Shown: positions 32,278 through 41,345, counted from the first letter of the stretch. The stretch: 44,423 nucleotides of DNA from DAOVVL01 sp965603095 (GCA_965603095.1 CBFDBQ010000009.1:1-44423), one strand, 5' to 3'. The notes: generated by a model from the letters alone, not told the origin. A program made the numbers and translations.

Positions 32278-34239
32278 CTAGCCCTGGTTTTCTGGCGAAT
32301 GCTGCTCAGATTGCTCAGGTGAAGAGGTGGGGGTAGGAGCCTCGGGTGTTGCCGGCACAATGTTCGCCTGAGCCGCTAAAACTGCGTTATCGATCTCTGC
32401 TTGTGCTGTCATTGCGGCAATATCTGCTTTGTCATCCCATACGTGTTCATAAAGGTAGGCCGGCCCATCAATGCCCTTCATCAGATAAGGGCCGCGCTTA
32501 ACAAATTGCATTGTCCCACCCTTGAGCATTCCATAAACCGTATCAGATACCAAGTTCATGCCGTCACCACCCTTGTCAACAATTCGTGCCGCCATTTGTA
32601 CGGTAACGCCATATAGATCATTTTCTTCAACCACCACAGAGCCCATGGCGGTGCCAATTTTTACCTTTAATGGAACATCCGGGGCGTTTTGGTTGTGTAG
32701 TTGGATAAGGCGCTGCATGTGCGCTGTAGAATTAACGCTGTTGGTTACATCTTCAAACGACGCCATTATTCCATCACCGGTATGCTTGATTTCTTTGCCG
32801 TGGAACTTGATAAGGGCTTCGCGAACCACCTTGTTGTGGGCGCGAACAATTTCCTGCGCACCAAGGTTGCCCTTTTCATGGGTCATAGCGGTGGAGCCAA
32901 CAATATCGGTAAACATTACGACAATTTGTCTTTCAGGATTATCGGGCTCTTTAGGCTTGTTCCATTCTTCTAATGTTTCATCCATGCGTATGGCGCTATC
33001 GCCCTCACCCGCAAGATAGCCAGACATATCGCGCCTGCCGGACTGGAACATTTGCATATAGCGGGCATCTGAAAGCAAATATTCTTCATAGCGCTTGGCA
33101 AAGGCGTCGGCATTATTTTCAGCCATGCCCATTACCTTTAGGCTGTCAGAAAGTATTTTTTCCGTTTCATCTGATTCAAGGTTTCTTTCAGAGCCGATTG
33201 CCTCGGCCGCACCAGCCAAATATAGGTTCACTCCAAAACGGTTATAATTATCCATTTTTTTGCGTTCTGCCGGAAGCTTACGAATTGATTCGCCAAAAAA
33301 TGACATCATCACTACTTTTTGTTTTTCAGCATTTAACGACATCATTTCTTCAAATGCGTCATCTTCTTCGGGTGCAGTTTCTTCGGGAGCTTTGTCTTCT
33401 TCCTCTTTTTTCTTTATGGCTTCTTCAGTTTCTTTTTTGAGCGCGTCTTCGTTTTCGCTGTCGGATTCTTTTTCTTTTTTCTTGCGCTCGGCTTCCTCTT
33501 TTTTACGTTTTTCTTCTTCTTTTTTACGTGCCTCTTCGCGTTTCTTTCTTTCTTCGCGCGCGCTTAACTCTTCTTTTGTTTGTTTTTCCTGCTTTTCCTG
33601 TTTTTTTGGTGCAGGCTTGCGGTTTCTACTAGGCATGTTTGGTATATTAGGTACGTTTAATTCATCGCGCGCCATAAACACCCGGAACGAACTTCCCACC
33701 GTAACAACAAAAAATAAAATAAACATACCAAACAGAACGTTGGCGCGCATTTTACCGTAAAGTGCAATGCCTAATACTTTTTTGTGGGGCATCATTTCAG
33801 AGGCAATGCCGGTTACAACAGCCGCCAGCGCAAGACCAAATAATATAACCAATAAAAGTTTAGTAATGACCCCAAGCCCAGATGATTTCTTGCGTGATCT
33901 TTTTTTCCCACCACCAGTATCAAAATCAGGAACTTTCCCCCCACCACCACGTGGCCCGCCACCGCTGGCAAGACGGGCAAAACGATCAGCATCAGAAGTA
34001 TGCACCGATGCATTGGGGCTATTAAATTTATATACTATGTGTTCGTTATGCAGATGTGTTTCGGTATCAAAGGCATCGCGGATGACTTTTATGTCACCAA
34101 CGCCCGGCATGGATTCAAGCGCCTTGGCTTCGTTGATTGCCTCATCGCGCTCATTTTCAGAAAATTGCGCGTGAATACGCCAGTTGCCGCTTTGCAGTAC
34201 CTGAACTTCAAATGATATTTGAGTATTATCTTTGCCCAT
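32278..34239 (-). CDS. Membrane-anchored class III nucleotidyl cyclase
   Basis: 653 residues. The N-terminus (1-75) is a small alpha/beta domain. Two helices follow (about 124-149 and 167-188). A long, highly charged Lys/Glu segment (204-285), then a helical linker with FFGESIRKLPAERKKMDNYNRFGVNLYLAG, and a C-terminal cyclase domain (about 437-605). Both metal-binding Asp residues are present, D445 (VMFTDIVGST) and D489 (IKHTGDGIMASF), and YGVTVQMAARIVDKGG carries the transition-state Arg, though the usual Asn is Gln548. It probably makes cyclic AMP. Stops with TAG TAA TAA in a row. Confidence 0.9.
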   Translation of the reverse strand: MGKDNTQISFEVQVLQSGNWRIHAQFSENERDEAINEAKALESMPGVGDIKVIRDAFDTETHLHNEHIVYKFNSPNASVHTSDADRFARLASGGGPRGGGGKVPDFDTGGGKKRSRKKSSGLGVITKLLLVILFGLALAAVVTGIASEMMPHKKVLGIALYGKMRANVLFGMFILFFVVTVGSSFRVFMARDELNVPNIPNMPSRNRKPAPKKQEKQEKQTKEELSAREERKKREEARKKEEEKRKKEEAERKKKEKESDSENEDALKKETEEAIKKKEEEDKAPEETAPEEDDAFEEMMSLNAEKQKVVMMSFFGESIRKLPAERKKMDNYNRFGVNLYLAGAAEAIGSERNLESDETEKILSDSLKVMGMAENNADAFAKRYEEYLLSDARYMQMFQSGRRDMSGYLAGEGDSAIRMDETLEEWNKPKEPDNPERQIVVMFTDIVGSTAMTHEKGNLGAQEIVRAHNKVVREALIKFHGKEIKHTGDGIMASFEDVTNSVNSTAHMQRLIQLHNQNAPDVPLKVKIGTAMGSVVVEENDLYGVTVQMAARIVDKGGDGMNLVSDTVYGMLKGGTMQFVKRGPYLMKGIDGPAYLYEHVWDDKADIAAMTAQAEIDNAVLAAQANIVPATPEAPTPTSSPEQSEQHSPENQG

Positions 34240-34413
34240 TTTAATCTCTGGTTTCCCTCAAAACCAAAATGTTTCCTATCATCTAACTATATAAATTAGC
34301 CATGTTAATTAATCGTGTTACTTATGTGATTGTATAAAATAACTGTTTTTGGCGAAATGGCTAACAAGGACTACTAGAAATAGCAAAATATGGCAAAAAA
34401 TAGTGTTTTTCTC

Positions 34414-34444
34414 AAAAAAAAGCACCACCTAAGTAAGATGGTGC
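34414..34444 (-). terminator. Rho-independent terminator of rpmE
   Basis: On the minus strand GCACCA and TGGTGC form a stem with a 10-nt partly paired loop, followed by a run of T residues. It is 34 bp beyond the rpmE stop. Confidence 0.75.
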
Positions 34445-34477
34445 CCCTTTTGGAAGCCCGAAGAATAGGGATAAAAC

Positions 34478-34705
34478 CTATTCGTCTTTAAGGCCAAATC
34501 CTTTGAAACGTTTATTAAATTTGGCAAGTTGGCCGCCACTGTCCATAAGACGGTGCACGCCTGTCCATGCCGGATGAGATTTTGGATCAATATCAAGCTT
34601 AAGGGTATCGCCCTCAGCGCCCCAGGTAGAGCGGGTCTTGTAGCTTGTTCCATCGGTCATTTCGACCGTAATTTCGTGGTAATCTGGGTGGATGTCGTTC
34701 TTCAT
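34478..34705 (-). CDS. rpmE: 50S ribosomal protein L31 (zinc-free type)
   Basis: A 75-residue bL31: MKNDIHPDYHEITVEMTDGTSYKTRSTWGAEGDTLKLDIDPKSHPAWTG is typical. The zinc-binding CxxC and other cysteines of type A L31 are absent, as in alphaproteobacterial versions. It lies between the cyclase and the divergent cyaY. The ATG at 34705 matches the N-terminus of homologues. Confidence 0.95.
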   Translation of the reverse strand: MKNDIHPDYHEITVEMTDGTSYKTRSTWGAEGDTLKLDIDPKSHPAWTGVHRLMDSGGQLAKFNKRFKGFGLKDE

Positions 34706-34822
34706 AGCTCTGTGGCTCCAGTGTTTAAAGCGCGCTCTATATACCCGCCATGTTCTCTAAGCGCAAGCCCTCATAAGCCCTTCGTAATTATCACGCCAAT
34801 CAAGGGCTTGCCTATTAGCCTC

Positions 34823-34845
34823 AGCCCCTGATATAGCCCTGATCT
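34823..34845. repeat. Imperfect tandem repeat upstream of cyaY
   Basis: AGCCCCTGATAT is followed by AGCCCTGATCT. It lies 49-71 bp ahead of the cyaY start. Farther upstream, AAGCCCT occurs twice with a 10-bp period (34765-34781). Confidence 0.45.
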
Positions 34846-34893
34846 AGTGCCTATATATGTCTTAATATGACCTAGGAATAAGGAGGCAAATAA

Positions 34894-35214
34894 ATGAAAA
34901 ACTTTGAAATTATGGTAGAAAAAGCCATTGAGAACCTGTTTGAAGCCACCATGCGTGAAATTGGCCATATGGCCGAGGTTGATCTGGAGGGCGGCATATT
35001 GAACATCGAACTGGATGACGGGCGCGTTTTCATAATAAACAAACATTCTCCCAATCGTCAGATATGGCTGTCATCGCCGTTGAGCGGGGCACACCATTTT
35101 TCATTTGATCAAGGCAGTGGGGAATGGGTATCAACTAGGGATTCCGGGCAACTGCTAAACCTGCTTGAGGATGAATTATCTAGCATCAAAGGTGGGACGG
35201 TTAATCTTGTCTGA
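34894..35214 (+). CDS. cyaY: Frataxin-like iron donor CyaY
   Basis: 106 residues matching bacterial frataxin: an N-terminal helix with acidic residues (MVEKAIENLFEATMREIGHMAEVDLEGGILNIELDDGRVFIINKHSPNRQIWLSSPLSGAHHFSFDQGSGEWVSTRDSGQLLNLLEDEL). CyaY binds iron and modulates cysteine desulfurase in iron-sulfur cluster assembly. A near-perfect ribosome-binding site (AAGGAGG) lies ahead. First gene of a plus-strand operon with yaiI and the PhnA-like gene; its stop overlaps the next start. Confidence 0.93.
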   Translation: MKNFEIMVEKAIENLFEATMREIGHMAEVDLEGGILNIELDDGRVFIINKHSPNRQIWLSSPLSGAHHFSFDQGSGEWVSTRDSGQLLNLLEDELSSIKGGTVNLV

Positions 35215-35674
35215 TATTGGGGCTAATGTAGAAATTTATATCGATGCCGATGCTTGCCCGGTCAAGGACGAGACCATACGCGTGGCAACTCGCCATAATT
35301 TAAAAACCTATATGGTAAACGATGGTGGAATTCGCCCCAGCCAAAATCCATTGGTTGAATTGGTAATAGTCACCCAAGGTGCAGACGCCGCCGATGATTG
35401 GATAGCGGAGCATATTAAAAAATCAGATATTTGCGTTACCAATGACATACCCCTTGCCGCTCGATGTCTTGAGGTAGGTGCATTTGCCATAAAGCCCAAT
35501 GGCGAACGGTTTAGCGAAGATAGTATTGGAATGGCATTGGCCAATCGTGAATTGATGCAGGGGCTTCGTGAAAGTGGTGAAATAACTGGCGGGCCAAGAC
35601 CATTTAGTAAATCTGATCGATCTCAATTTCTTGACCGTATGGAAACGGTTGTGCAAACAGCAATTCGAAAATAA
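35207..35674 (+). CDS. YaiI/YqxD family protein (DUF188)
   Basis: 155 residues. EIYIDADACPVKDETIRVATRHN opens the family pattern; VTQGADAADDWIAEHIKKSDICVTNDIPLAARCLEVGA and PNGERFSEDSIGMALANRELMQGLRESGEITGGPRPFSKSDRSQFL complete it. It resembles PIN-fold proteins and is of unknown function. The TTG start at 35207 has GGTGGGACGG upstream and gives a family-length product. An earlier ATG (35165) would lengthen the N-terminus by 14 residues. It overlaps cyaY by 8 bp and shares a base (TAATG) with the next start. Confidence 0.88.
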   Translation: MSDIGANVEIYIDADACPVKDETIRVATRHNLKTYMVNDGGIRPSQNPLVELVIVTQGADAADDWIAEHIKKSDICVTNDIPLAARCLEVGAFAIKPNGERFSEDSIGMALANRELMQGLRESGEITGGPRPFSKSDRSQFLDRMETVVQTAIRK

Positions 35675-36264
35675 TGAATATGGAAAAAACAGAAAAAGAA
35701 TTGCACTCACGAAGCGATGCTAAATGCGAATTATGTGGCAATGATAGCAAACTTTCTGTTTATGAAATTCCACCACAATCTGATGGTAGCGCAGAACAGT
35801 GTGTGTTGGTTTGCCCAATTTGTTTAGGTCAGATTGTTACCCCCGAAACAATAGATATAAATCACTGGCGTTGCCTTGGCGAAAGCATGTGGAGCCAGGT
35901 GCCAGCGGTGCAGGTTATGGCATGGCGTATGCTAAATAATTTATCTGGTGATGCATGGGCGCTAGATCAGCTAGCAATGCTTTATCTTGAAGATGATGTT
36001 TTATCATGGGCAAAATTACCCGATAGCGAAAATGAAAATAGTGGCGGGGTGAAATATTTAGATAGCAATGGCGCGGTACTAGAATCTGGCGATACGGTAA
36101 CCTTGATAAAAGATTTAAATGTAAAGGGTGCTAATTTTACGGCTAAGCGCGGCACGCCAGTTCGCTCAATTTCGCTTGTTGCTGATAATCCCCAGCAAAT
36201 TGAAGGGCGCGTCAGCGGCCAACAGATTGTTATTTTGACCGAGTTCGTAAAAAAATCTAATTAG
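35674..36264 (+). CDS. PhnA-family zinc-ribbon protein
   Basis: 196 residues. The N-terminal half has paired Cys motifs CELCG (18-22) and CPICLG (47-52), a zinc-ribbon arrangement; the C-terminal half contains the PhnA core: LDSNGAVLESGDTVTLIKDLNVKGANFTAKRGTPVRSISLV. The family is named for a phosphonate-operon gene, but no phosphonate function is established. Start overlaps the DUF188 stop (TAATG). Confidence 0.85.
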   Translation: MNMEKTEKELHSRSDAKCELCGNDSKLSVYEIPPQSDGSAEQCVLVCPICLGQIVTPETIDINHWRCLGESMWSQVPAVQVMAWRMLNNLSGDAWALDQLAMLYLEDDVLSWAKLPDSENENSGGVKYLDSNGAVLESGDTVTLIKDLNVKGANFTAKRGTPVRSISLVADNPQQIEGRVSGQQIVILTEFVKKSN

Positions 36265-36269
36265 GGATA

Positions 36270-37472
36270 TTAGCTTTTATTTGAAATTGCATTTTTCTTG
36301 GCTAATGCATATTTATCCATTGAGCGCCACGCCAGAACAGCAACAAAAATCATAATAACCGCACCCGCCCAATAGGGCCAATTTTTGCTAAGGCCGGCAA
36401 AAAGAAACCCTGCCCACATTGGCCCAATAACTCGGGCCATGGTGGTGGCTGATCTGGCCGCACCCATGACGGTTCCTTGGGCAGTGCTTTCCGTAAGCAG
36501 AGAAATCAAACTATTGAGCGAAGGGTTTATAACGCTAAATCCATATGCAACAACCATCATCGCCGCAACTAACGCTGGTACGGTGGTGCAAAATGGAATA
36601 AGCGCCATGCCTAAGGCTAGCGCAACTGCGCCTTGCACAATAAGATTGGCCTCACCAAAACGATTGGCCAGCCTGCCAACCGCGCCGCCCTGTAAAATTG
36701 CCGCAATAATACCAATGAATGCAAATAGATATCCGTTTTGTTCTGGCCCCCAGCCGAATTGGCGCCTTGACCACATGGCAAAGGTTGTTTCCATTCCGGC
36801 AAAAACAAATGTCGCCATAAATGATATGGCAATTAGAAGCCCAATGCCTGGCTTGTTAATTGTTTCAAGGAAATCAGCAACTCGACCCTTTTTGGGTTTG
36901 TTTTTTAACTCTTCGCGGTGCTTGGGTGAAAGAGATTCCTTCAAAGTGAAAAATGCCAGCATAAATGCTGTAAGAGAAAATGCAGCCGCCGCCAACGCCG
37001 GCGATGTATAATCAGCATTTAGCGGATCGGGACCTGCTAGTATTCCACCGATAGCAGGGCCAGCAATAAATCCAATTCCAAAAGCGGCCCCGATAAGCCC
37101 CATGCCCTTGGCCCGATTTTCCGGTGTGGTTATGTCTGCAATGTATGCAAATGCGGTTGATATATTGCCCGCCATTAATCCGCCAATTGCGCGGGCGATA
37201 AATAAAACCCATAGCGAGCTTGCGTAGGCCAGCATTGAATAGGAAAAAACCGAACCAACAAGGCTGATTAATAATATTGGCCTGCGCCCCATGCTATCGC
37301 TAAGCCGCCCCCACAAAGGTGCGGCAATGAACTGACCAAGAGAATAGATCGCCATTAACATGGAAACGGTAAAGGGATCAGCCTGAAAGTGTTCGCCGTA
37401 AAATGGTAATAGGGGTATGACGATGCCGAAGCCCACTAGATCGATAAAAACGATCATGAAAATTATGAGCAT
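36270..37472 (-). CDS. MFS transporter, tetracycline-efflux (DHA1) type
   Basis: A 400-residue permease with 12 predicted helices. The first helix MLIIFMIVFIDLVGFGIVIPLLPFY, motif A GRLSDSMGRRPIL between helices 2 and 3, and motif C GAAFGIGFIAGPAIGG in helix 5 place it with TCR/TetA-like drug:proton antiporters. Substrate unknown; such chromosomal genes need not confer resistance. The ribosome-binding site is weak, and AT-rich tandem sequence lies upstream. It lies downstream of and co-directional with the MotB-like gene, 121 bp apart. Confidence 0.9.
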   Translation of the reverse strand: MLIIFMIVFIDLVGFGIVIPLLPFYGEHFQADPFTVSMLMAIYSLGQFIAAPLWGRLSDSMGRRPILLISLVGSVFSYSMLAYASSLWVLFIARAIGGLMAGNISTAFAYIADITTPENRAKGMGLIGAAFGIGFIAGPAIGGILAGPDPLNADYTSPALAAAAFSLTAFMLAFFTLKESLSPKHREELKNKPKKGRVADFLETINKPGIGLLIAISFMATFVFAGMETTFAMWSRRQFGWGPEQNGYLFAFIGIIAAILQGGAVGRLANRFGEANLIVQGAVALALGMALIPFCTTVPALVAAMMVVAYGFSVINPSLNSLISLLTESTAQGTVMGAARSATTMARVIGPMWAGFLFAGLSKNWPYWAGAVIMIFVAVLAWRSMDKYALAKKNAISNKS

Positions 37473-37593
37473 AAATTTATATTCTTTTCTGTTTTATATT
37501 CTTTTTTATTTAATAAAAAGTCTATTTATTGGTGAACGCAATACTGTACGGAGTTAATCTGGCCCTTCTTATAACCGGAAATTGATGTTGGTG

Positions 37594-38682
37594 CTAGCGT
37601 CCCGTAAGTTTTAGTTCAATGCGTCTATTGCGCCTAAGCGATGCTTCATCATTGCCATCAGCATTGGGTTGAAATTCACCAAACCCAGCAGCAACTAGAC
37701 GGTTTGCTGGTATGCCTTCGCCTATAAGCTGTTTAACAACTGAAATAGACCTAGCTGAGCTTAGCTCCCAATTTGAACGGAATTTCTCATTTAAAATGGG
37801 AACCTTATCGGTATGGCCATCAACTCGTAACACCCAATCAACATCTTCTGGTATGCGTGCGCTAACTTCTAATAAGGTTTTTGCCAGTCTTGATATTTGC
37901 TCTGTTCCCGGGGCACCAATATTTGTTTCGCCGCTGGAGAAAAGAACTTCAGATTGAAAAACAAAACGGTCACCAACAACGCGAATTCCCGGATGATCAC
38001 CCAATGTAATTTTTAGGCGACCAAAAAAGTCAGACCTGTATTGCTGCAATTCTTGAACTTTTCCTGCCAACGCCGCATTAAGACGTTTTCCTAGTGATAC
38101 AATTTGAACATTTTGTTCTTTGGCTTTTTGTTCCGATGCATCAAGCGCACTGTTTAATGTTGATATTTGGTCTTTCATGGCGCCTAGCCGTTGGTTAAGC
38201 AACGCAACCTCGGCTCGCGCGCTCTCAGAAATATCTTGTTCTGCCAGCAATGCAGTTTCATTTTCTTCCAAGTTTAGGGCGAGCTTGCCTATGTCAATTT
38301 CTAATTGTTTTTTAAGGGCTGAAAGCTTTTCAACATCACCGGTCAGGCTGGATATTTCGATGCGACCCTTTTCAAGACTGTCATTTAATCGGTCACGATC
38401 AATAATTGATGCCTGCAATTCACCGGAAAGCCTGCCCACATCGCCGCGCAATGATTTTGATGTTTTTTGCTCCAGCGCCAATAGTTCTGAAATTTCGGCC
38501 ATATCGCGGTCTAGTTTTTTAAGCGCATTTTCTCGCCCTGATAAAGCCTCGCCAAGAAAGAACTGCGCCAGTACAAAAAGCAGCAACAGAAAAATAATAA
38601 CCATTAACAGTGAAGCCAAGGCATCGACAAATCCGGGCCAGATATCTGCCCTGTTGCGGTGGCGTGCTAAAAGGCCTGCCAT
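37594..38682 (-). CDS. MotB/OmpA-like peptidoglycan-binding stator-type protein
   Basis: 362 residues. One N-terminal helix (22-44) begins with FVDALASLLMVIIFLLLLF; D20 occupies the position of the proton-binding Asp of MotB. A long coiled coil spans 50-220. A C-terminal OmpA-like peptidoglycan-binding domain has FSSGETNIGAPGTEQISRLAKTLL, RVDGHTDKVPI and SNWELSSARSISVVKQLIGEGIPANRLVAAGFGEFQP. It lies 24 bp after a MotA-like gene. This is a non-flagellar MotAB-like pair; no other motility genes are in the window. Confidence 0.87.
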   Translation of the reverse strand: MAGLLARHRNRADIWPGFVDALASLLMVIIFLLLLFVLAQFFLGEALSGRENALKKLDRDMAEISELLALEQKTSKSLRGDVGRLSGELQASIIDRDRLNDSLEKGRIEISSLTGDVEKLSALKKQLEIDIGKLALNLEENETALLAEQDISESARAEVALLNQRLGAMKDQISTLNSALDASEQKAKEQNVQIVSLGKRLNAALAGKVQELQQYRSDFFGRLKITLGDHPGIRVVGDRFVFQSEVLFSSGETNIGAPGTEQISRLAKTLLEVSARIPEDVDWVLRVDGHTDKVPILNEKFRSNWELSSARSISVVKQLIGEGIPANRLVAAGFGEFQPNADGNDEASLRRNRRIELKLTGR

Positions 38683-38706
38683 TATTAATCAGCCCTTTCT
38701 GTTTTT

Positions 38707-39849
38707 TTAAGAATCGTCCTTGGCGGCAACGGTACGCGCCAGCAATTTAATTTCGCTTCTAATCTGCGACACGGTTTCTTCGCGGCCCACTCTGTTTTCT
38801 TCTAGTAGTCTCGAAAGGCACAGATCCATGTTTCGTATGTGGGTGCGGGTGGCCTCATCCATGCTGTCATTTGCCCCATCGGCAAGGCGCTCAATAACTG
38901 GTTTTAGCTCTACTTGCGTTTCGGCAAGTTTTTTCATTACTGCCTGCTCGGTTTGCATGAAATCGGTCAGGGTTCCCATTTTTGCGGCCAAATCCGACAA
39001 TGCTTCATGGGTTTTGTGTCGGTTTTCTTCGCCCCGGGATAATGTTCGTTGCAGATTTTCAAGACCTTCTGCTGTTTGCTCTAGCAATGCTTCAACATAT
39101 GCTGGAACGCCCTGTTCGCCTTCTGTTGAAATATTACCCGATGAAAGCCGGGCCTGACCCGAAAGCCAGTCTTCAAGTTCGGTATAAAAACGGTTGTGGG
39201 CTTGTCCGGTTTGTAAATCCAAGAACCCCAAAACTAATGATCCGGCAAGGCCAAACAGTGATGATGAAAAAGCCGTTCCCATTCCGGTCAGGGGTTTTTC
39301 TAACCCACTTTTAAGCTCGTCAAATACTGCAGATATATTTCCGCCGCCGACCGATATGTTTGAAATAACATCGCGGATTGCACCTAGGGTATCAAGCAAC
39401 CCCCAAAACGTACCAAGCAGACCAAGAAAAACTAGCAATCCAACTGTGTACCTAGAAATTTCACGCTGTTCATCCAGCCTTGATGCGATGCCATCCAAAA
39501 GCGAACGCATGGCAATGGATGAAATTTTTATTTCCGAACGATCGCCCAGCATTGCTGCCATGGGCGATAGCAATGTTGGGGTAGGGGCGCTTGAGCTTAA
39601 ATCCTGAACCGATGGCTGGCGCGGTGCGCCGGAACGAAAATGCTCTATCCATTCCAATTCGGGGCCAAGCTGTAATACTTGGCGAAAACTGTTTATTGCG
39701 CCAAGCAAAAATACACCAACAATAAGCCCATTAAGCGGGGCATTGGCCATAAATGCGGTTTTAAGCGGTGATACCACTAGCACCACGCCAGCGGTAACAA
39801 CCACAAGGAATAACGTCATTCTAATAAGGTAGCGACTAGGAGCTGTCAT
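38707..39849 (-). CDS. MotA/ExbB-like proton-channel membrane protein
   Basis: 380 residues with four predicted helices: about 9-28, 38-54, 135-156 and 190-212. TVGLLVFLGLLGTFWGLLDTLGAI and LTGMGTAFSSSLFGLAGSLVLGFLDLQTG match the MotA/TolQ/ExbB core. The C-terminal third is cytoplasmic and coiled coil. It would form the channel partner of the MotB-like protein encoded next. The upstream gene encodes an exported OmpA-like protein, 49 bp away. Confidence 0.87.
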   Translation of the reverse strand: MTAPSRYLIRMTLFLVVVTAGVVLVVSPLKTAFMANAPLNGLIVGVFLLGAINSFRQVLQLGPELEWIEHFRSGAPRQPSVQDLSSSAPTPTLLSPMAAMLGDRSEIKISSIAMRSLLDGIASRLDEQREISRYTVGLLVFLGLLGTFWGLLDTLGAIRDVISNISVGGGNISAVFDELKSGLEKPLTGMGTAFSSSLFGLAGSLVLGFLDLQTGQAHNRFYTELEDWLSGQARLSSGNISTEGEQGVPAYVEALLEQTAEGLENLQRTLSRGEENRHKTHEALSDLAAKMGTLTDFMQTEQAVMKKLAETQVELKPVIERLADGANDSMDEATRTHIRNMDLCLSRLLEENRVGREETVSQIRSEIKLLARTVAAKDDS

Positions 39850-39898
39850 TGGTGGTCGGTTCCCCTAAGCGGTAGCTCTATTTATATGGGTACCGCCG

Positions 39899-41134
39899 TT
39901 AGCGTTCGATTACAGTTATATCAACTCGTTCAGTTTCAGCATCACTTGTTTTATTGCCGAGCGCACGAACATCAATCCGGGTGCTGCGAACACCGCTTTC
40001 AATCAAGTATGAGCGAACCGCTAAAGCCCTAGAAAGCGATAACCTTCGGGCAGCGCTGGACGACATTTCTGCCCCACCAGCATAAGCTAGCAATTGCAGA
40101 CGTAAATCTTCTTGTTTGGTCATGCTGGTAGCTAGACCGCGCAATTCTTCACGCGCATCAGCAGGAAGTTTTGCATTTTCCGCTTCAAATAAAACCCGCA
40201 TGGAATATCCATCAGCAATGGTTGCCCCGGCTGGCGGCAGGGATGCAACAGAAGGTGCTTCGGGTGCTTCTTTTGTTATTTCAGGAAGTTTGGCCACCAC
40301 TTTTGGCGGTTCTGGAACCTCAACCACTGGCGGTGGTGCGGGTGGTGCAACCGGTTCAGCTATTTTTTCTTCTTTTACTTCTTCTTTTATTTCATTTGCG
40401 GCAATTTCTTTGGCAGGCGCCGCTTCTAGCTTTACAGGTGTTTCTGTCACTGGTGTTACGGGCACCGGTGCGGGCGTAGGTTCCGGTGGTGGAGGCGGTG
40501 CTTTTGGAGCCTCTGGTTCGGCGCTTACAACTTCTTTGACAGCCTCTTTGACCACTTCTTTGGGTTTTTCAATTGCTACCGGTTCCGGTGGCGGTGCCAG
40601 CTCTTCTTTTGCTAATTCTGGTGCAGATTTTTCTTCAATGGCCGCAACAACCGGTGGTGGTGGCGCAACGGGAATTTCTTTTTTTACAACTTCGGTTTTT
40701 GGTTCAGCCTTTGGAATTTCTTTAGGTGCTTCTGCGGGCATTTCCGCAGACATTTCTTTAGGTGTTTCTGGCGCTACAAACTTGAACTTGAACTTTGTGG
40801 TATTTTCATCTGCCTTAACAAAACTGCTTGAAGGTGCATTAGCAGGCGCAATGTAAAGCGTTGAAACAGGCGCCTTAGGCCCAGGGATAAGATGCCCTTT
40901 GCTGCTTGTGTTGCTTGTTCTTTTTGTGGTTGGTGAGGTGCGCGCAATGGGGCCAACGCCGCTATCTTCCAAAACTGAAAAATCAACGCTTACATTAGGA
41001 TTGGAAAAATCAAGCACGATTGACTCTTGTGCGTTTGCGCCAAATGGGATTGCGATAGAGCCCATACCAACGCTTAACGAAATAACTAAAGAGTGAAAAA
41101 ATACGGAGTGGCCCGTTTTACTAACAGCGGACAT
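39899..41134 (-). CDS. Exported OmpA-like protein with Pro/Glu/Lys-rich linker
   Basis: 411 residues. It has a signal peptide (SVFFHSLVISLSVGMGSIAIPFGANAQE). A long central region (about 90-290) is low complexity, dominated by Pro, Glu, Ala and Lys (APKAPPPPPEPTPAPV; EIKEEVKEEKIAEP), of the TonB/TolA-linker type. The C-terminal OmpA-like domain has MRVLFEAENAKLPADAREEL, LRLQLLAYAGG, and RRLSLSRALAVRSYLIESGVRSTRIDVRALG. Start ATG at 41134 preferred over TTG at 41143 (GGGAG 12 nt ahead). First gene of a three-gene operon with the MotA-like and MotB-like genes. Confidence 0.82.
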   Translation of the reverse strand: MSAVSKTGHSVFFHSLVISLSVGMGSIAIPFGANAQESIVLDFSNPNVSVDFSVLEDSGVGPIARTSPTTKRTSNTSSKGHLIPGPKAPVSTLYIAPANAPSSSFVKADENTTKFKFKFVAPETPKEMSAEMPAEAPKEIPKAEPKTEVVKKEIPVAPPPPVVAAIEEKSAPELAKEELAPPPEPVAIEKPKEVVKEAVKEVVSAEPEAPKAPPPPPEPTPAPVPVTPVTETPVKLEAAPAKEIAANEIKEEVKEEKIAEPVAPPAPPPVVEVPEPPKVVAKLPEITKEAPEAPSVASLPPAGATIADGYSMRVLFEAENAKLPADAREELRGLATSMTKQEDLRLQLLAYAGGAEMSSSAARRLSLSRALAVRSYLIESGVRSTRIDVRALGNKTSDAETERVDITVIER

Positions 41135-41323
41135 TTTTATCAATTTCTCCCAGAGTGACGTTTGCCATATTATAGTAAGATTATAACAAGTTAGTTGCGA
41201 TATCCCTAAGCGCGAACCATCTTTGTAAACAGACCATAACCAAGGGTGTGGCCGTGGGCAACATTCTATCGGGTGAAGTTAGCCGAGGCCCTACATAATT
41301 TATTTTGAATTTATATTAATATT

Positions 41324-41343
41324 AAAAAACGGCTGATTTCAGC
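41324..41343 (-). terminator. Weak terminator after suhB
   Basis: On the minus strand GCTGAAATCAGC is followed by CGTTTTTT. The stem is short (4-5 bp). Confidence 0.4.
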
Positions 41344-41345
41344 TA

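Noticed and set aside
33260..33760. Plus-strand open frame across the cyclase gene, 166 codons, Ser/Phe-rich
   Set aside because: It is antisense to the Lys/Glu-rich segment of the cyclase, where AAA/GAA/AAG codons read as TTT/TTC/CTT, so the open frame is a compositional artefact.
36270..37472. Tetracycline-resistance gene
   Set aside because: The family match is to the general TCR/DHA1 group; no tetR regulator or mobile element accompanies it, so it is a chromosomal exporter of unknown substrate.
37594..39849. Zorya-type anti-phage system (ZorA/ZorB-like pair)
   Set aside because: The MotA/MotB-like pair resembles ZorAB, but no helicase, nuclease or ZorC-E genes are adjacent. The third gene is an OmpA-domain protein and the flanks are housekeeping genes.
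40116..40856. Long open frame on the plus strand, 246 codons, rich in Gly/Ser/Thr
   Set aside because: It is the antisense shadow of the proline-rich linker of the OmpA-like gene; the composition follows from the CCX codons opposite and there is no start signal or homology.
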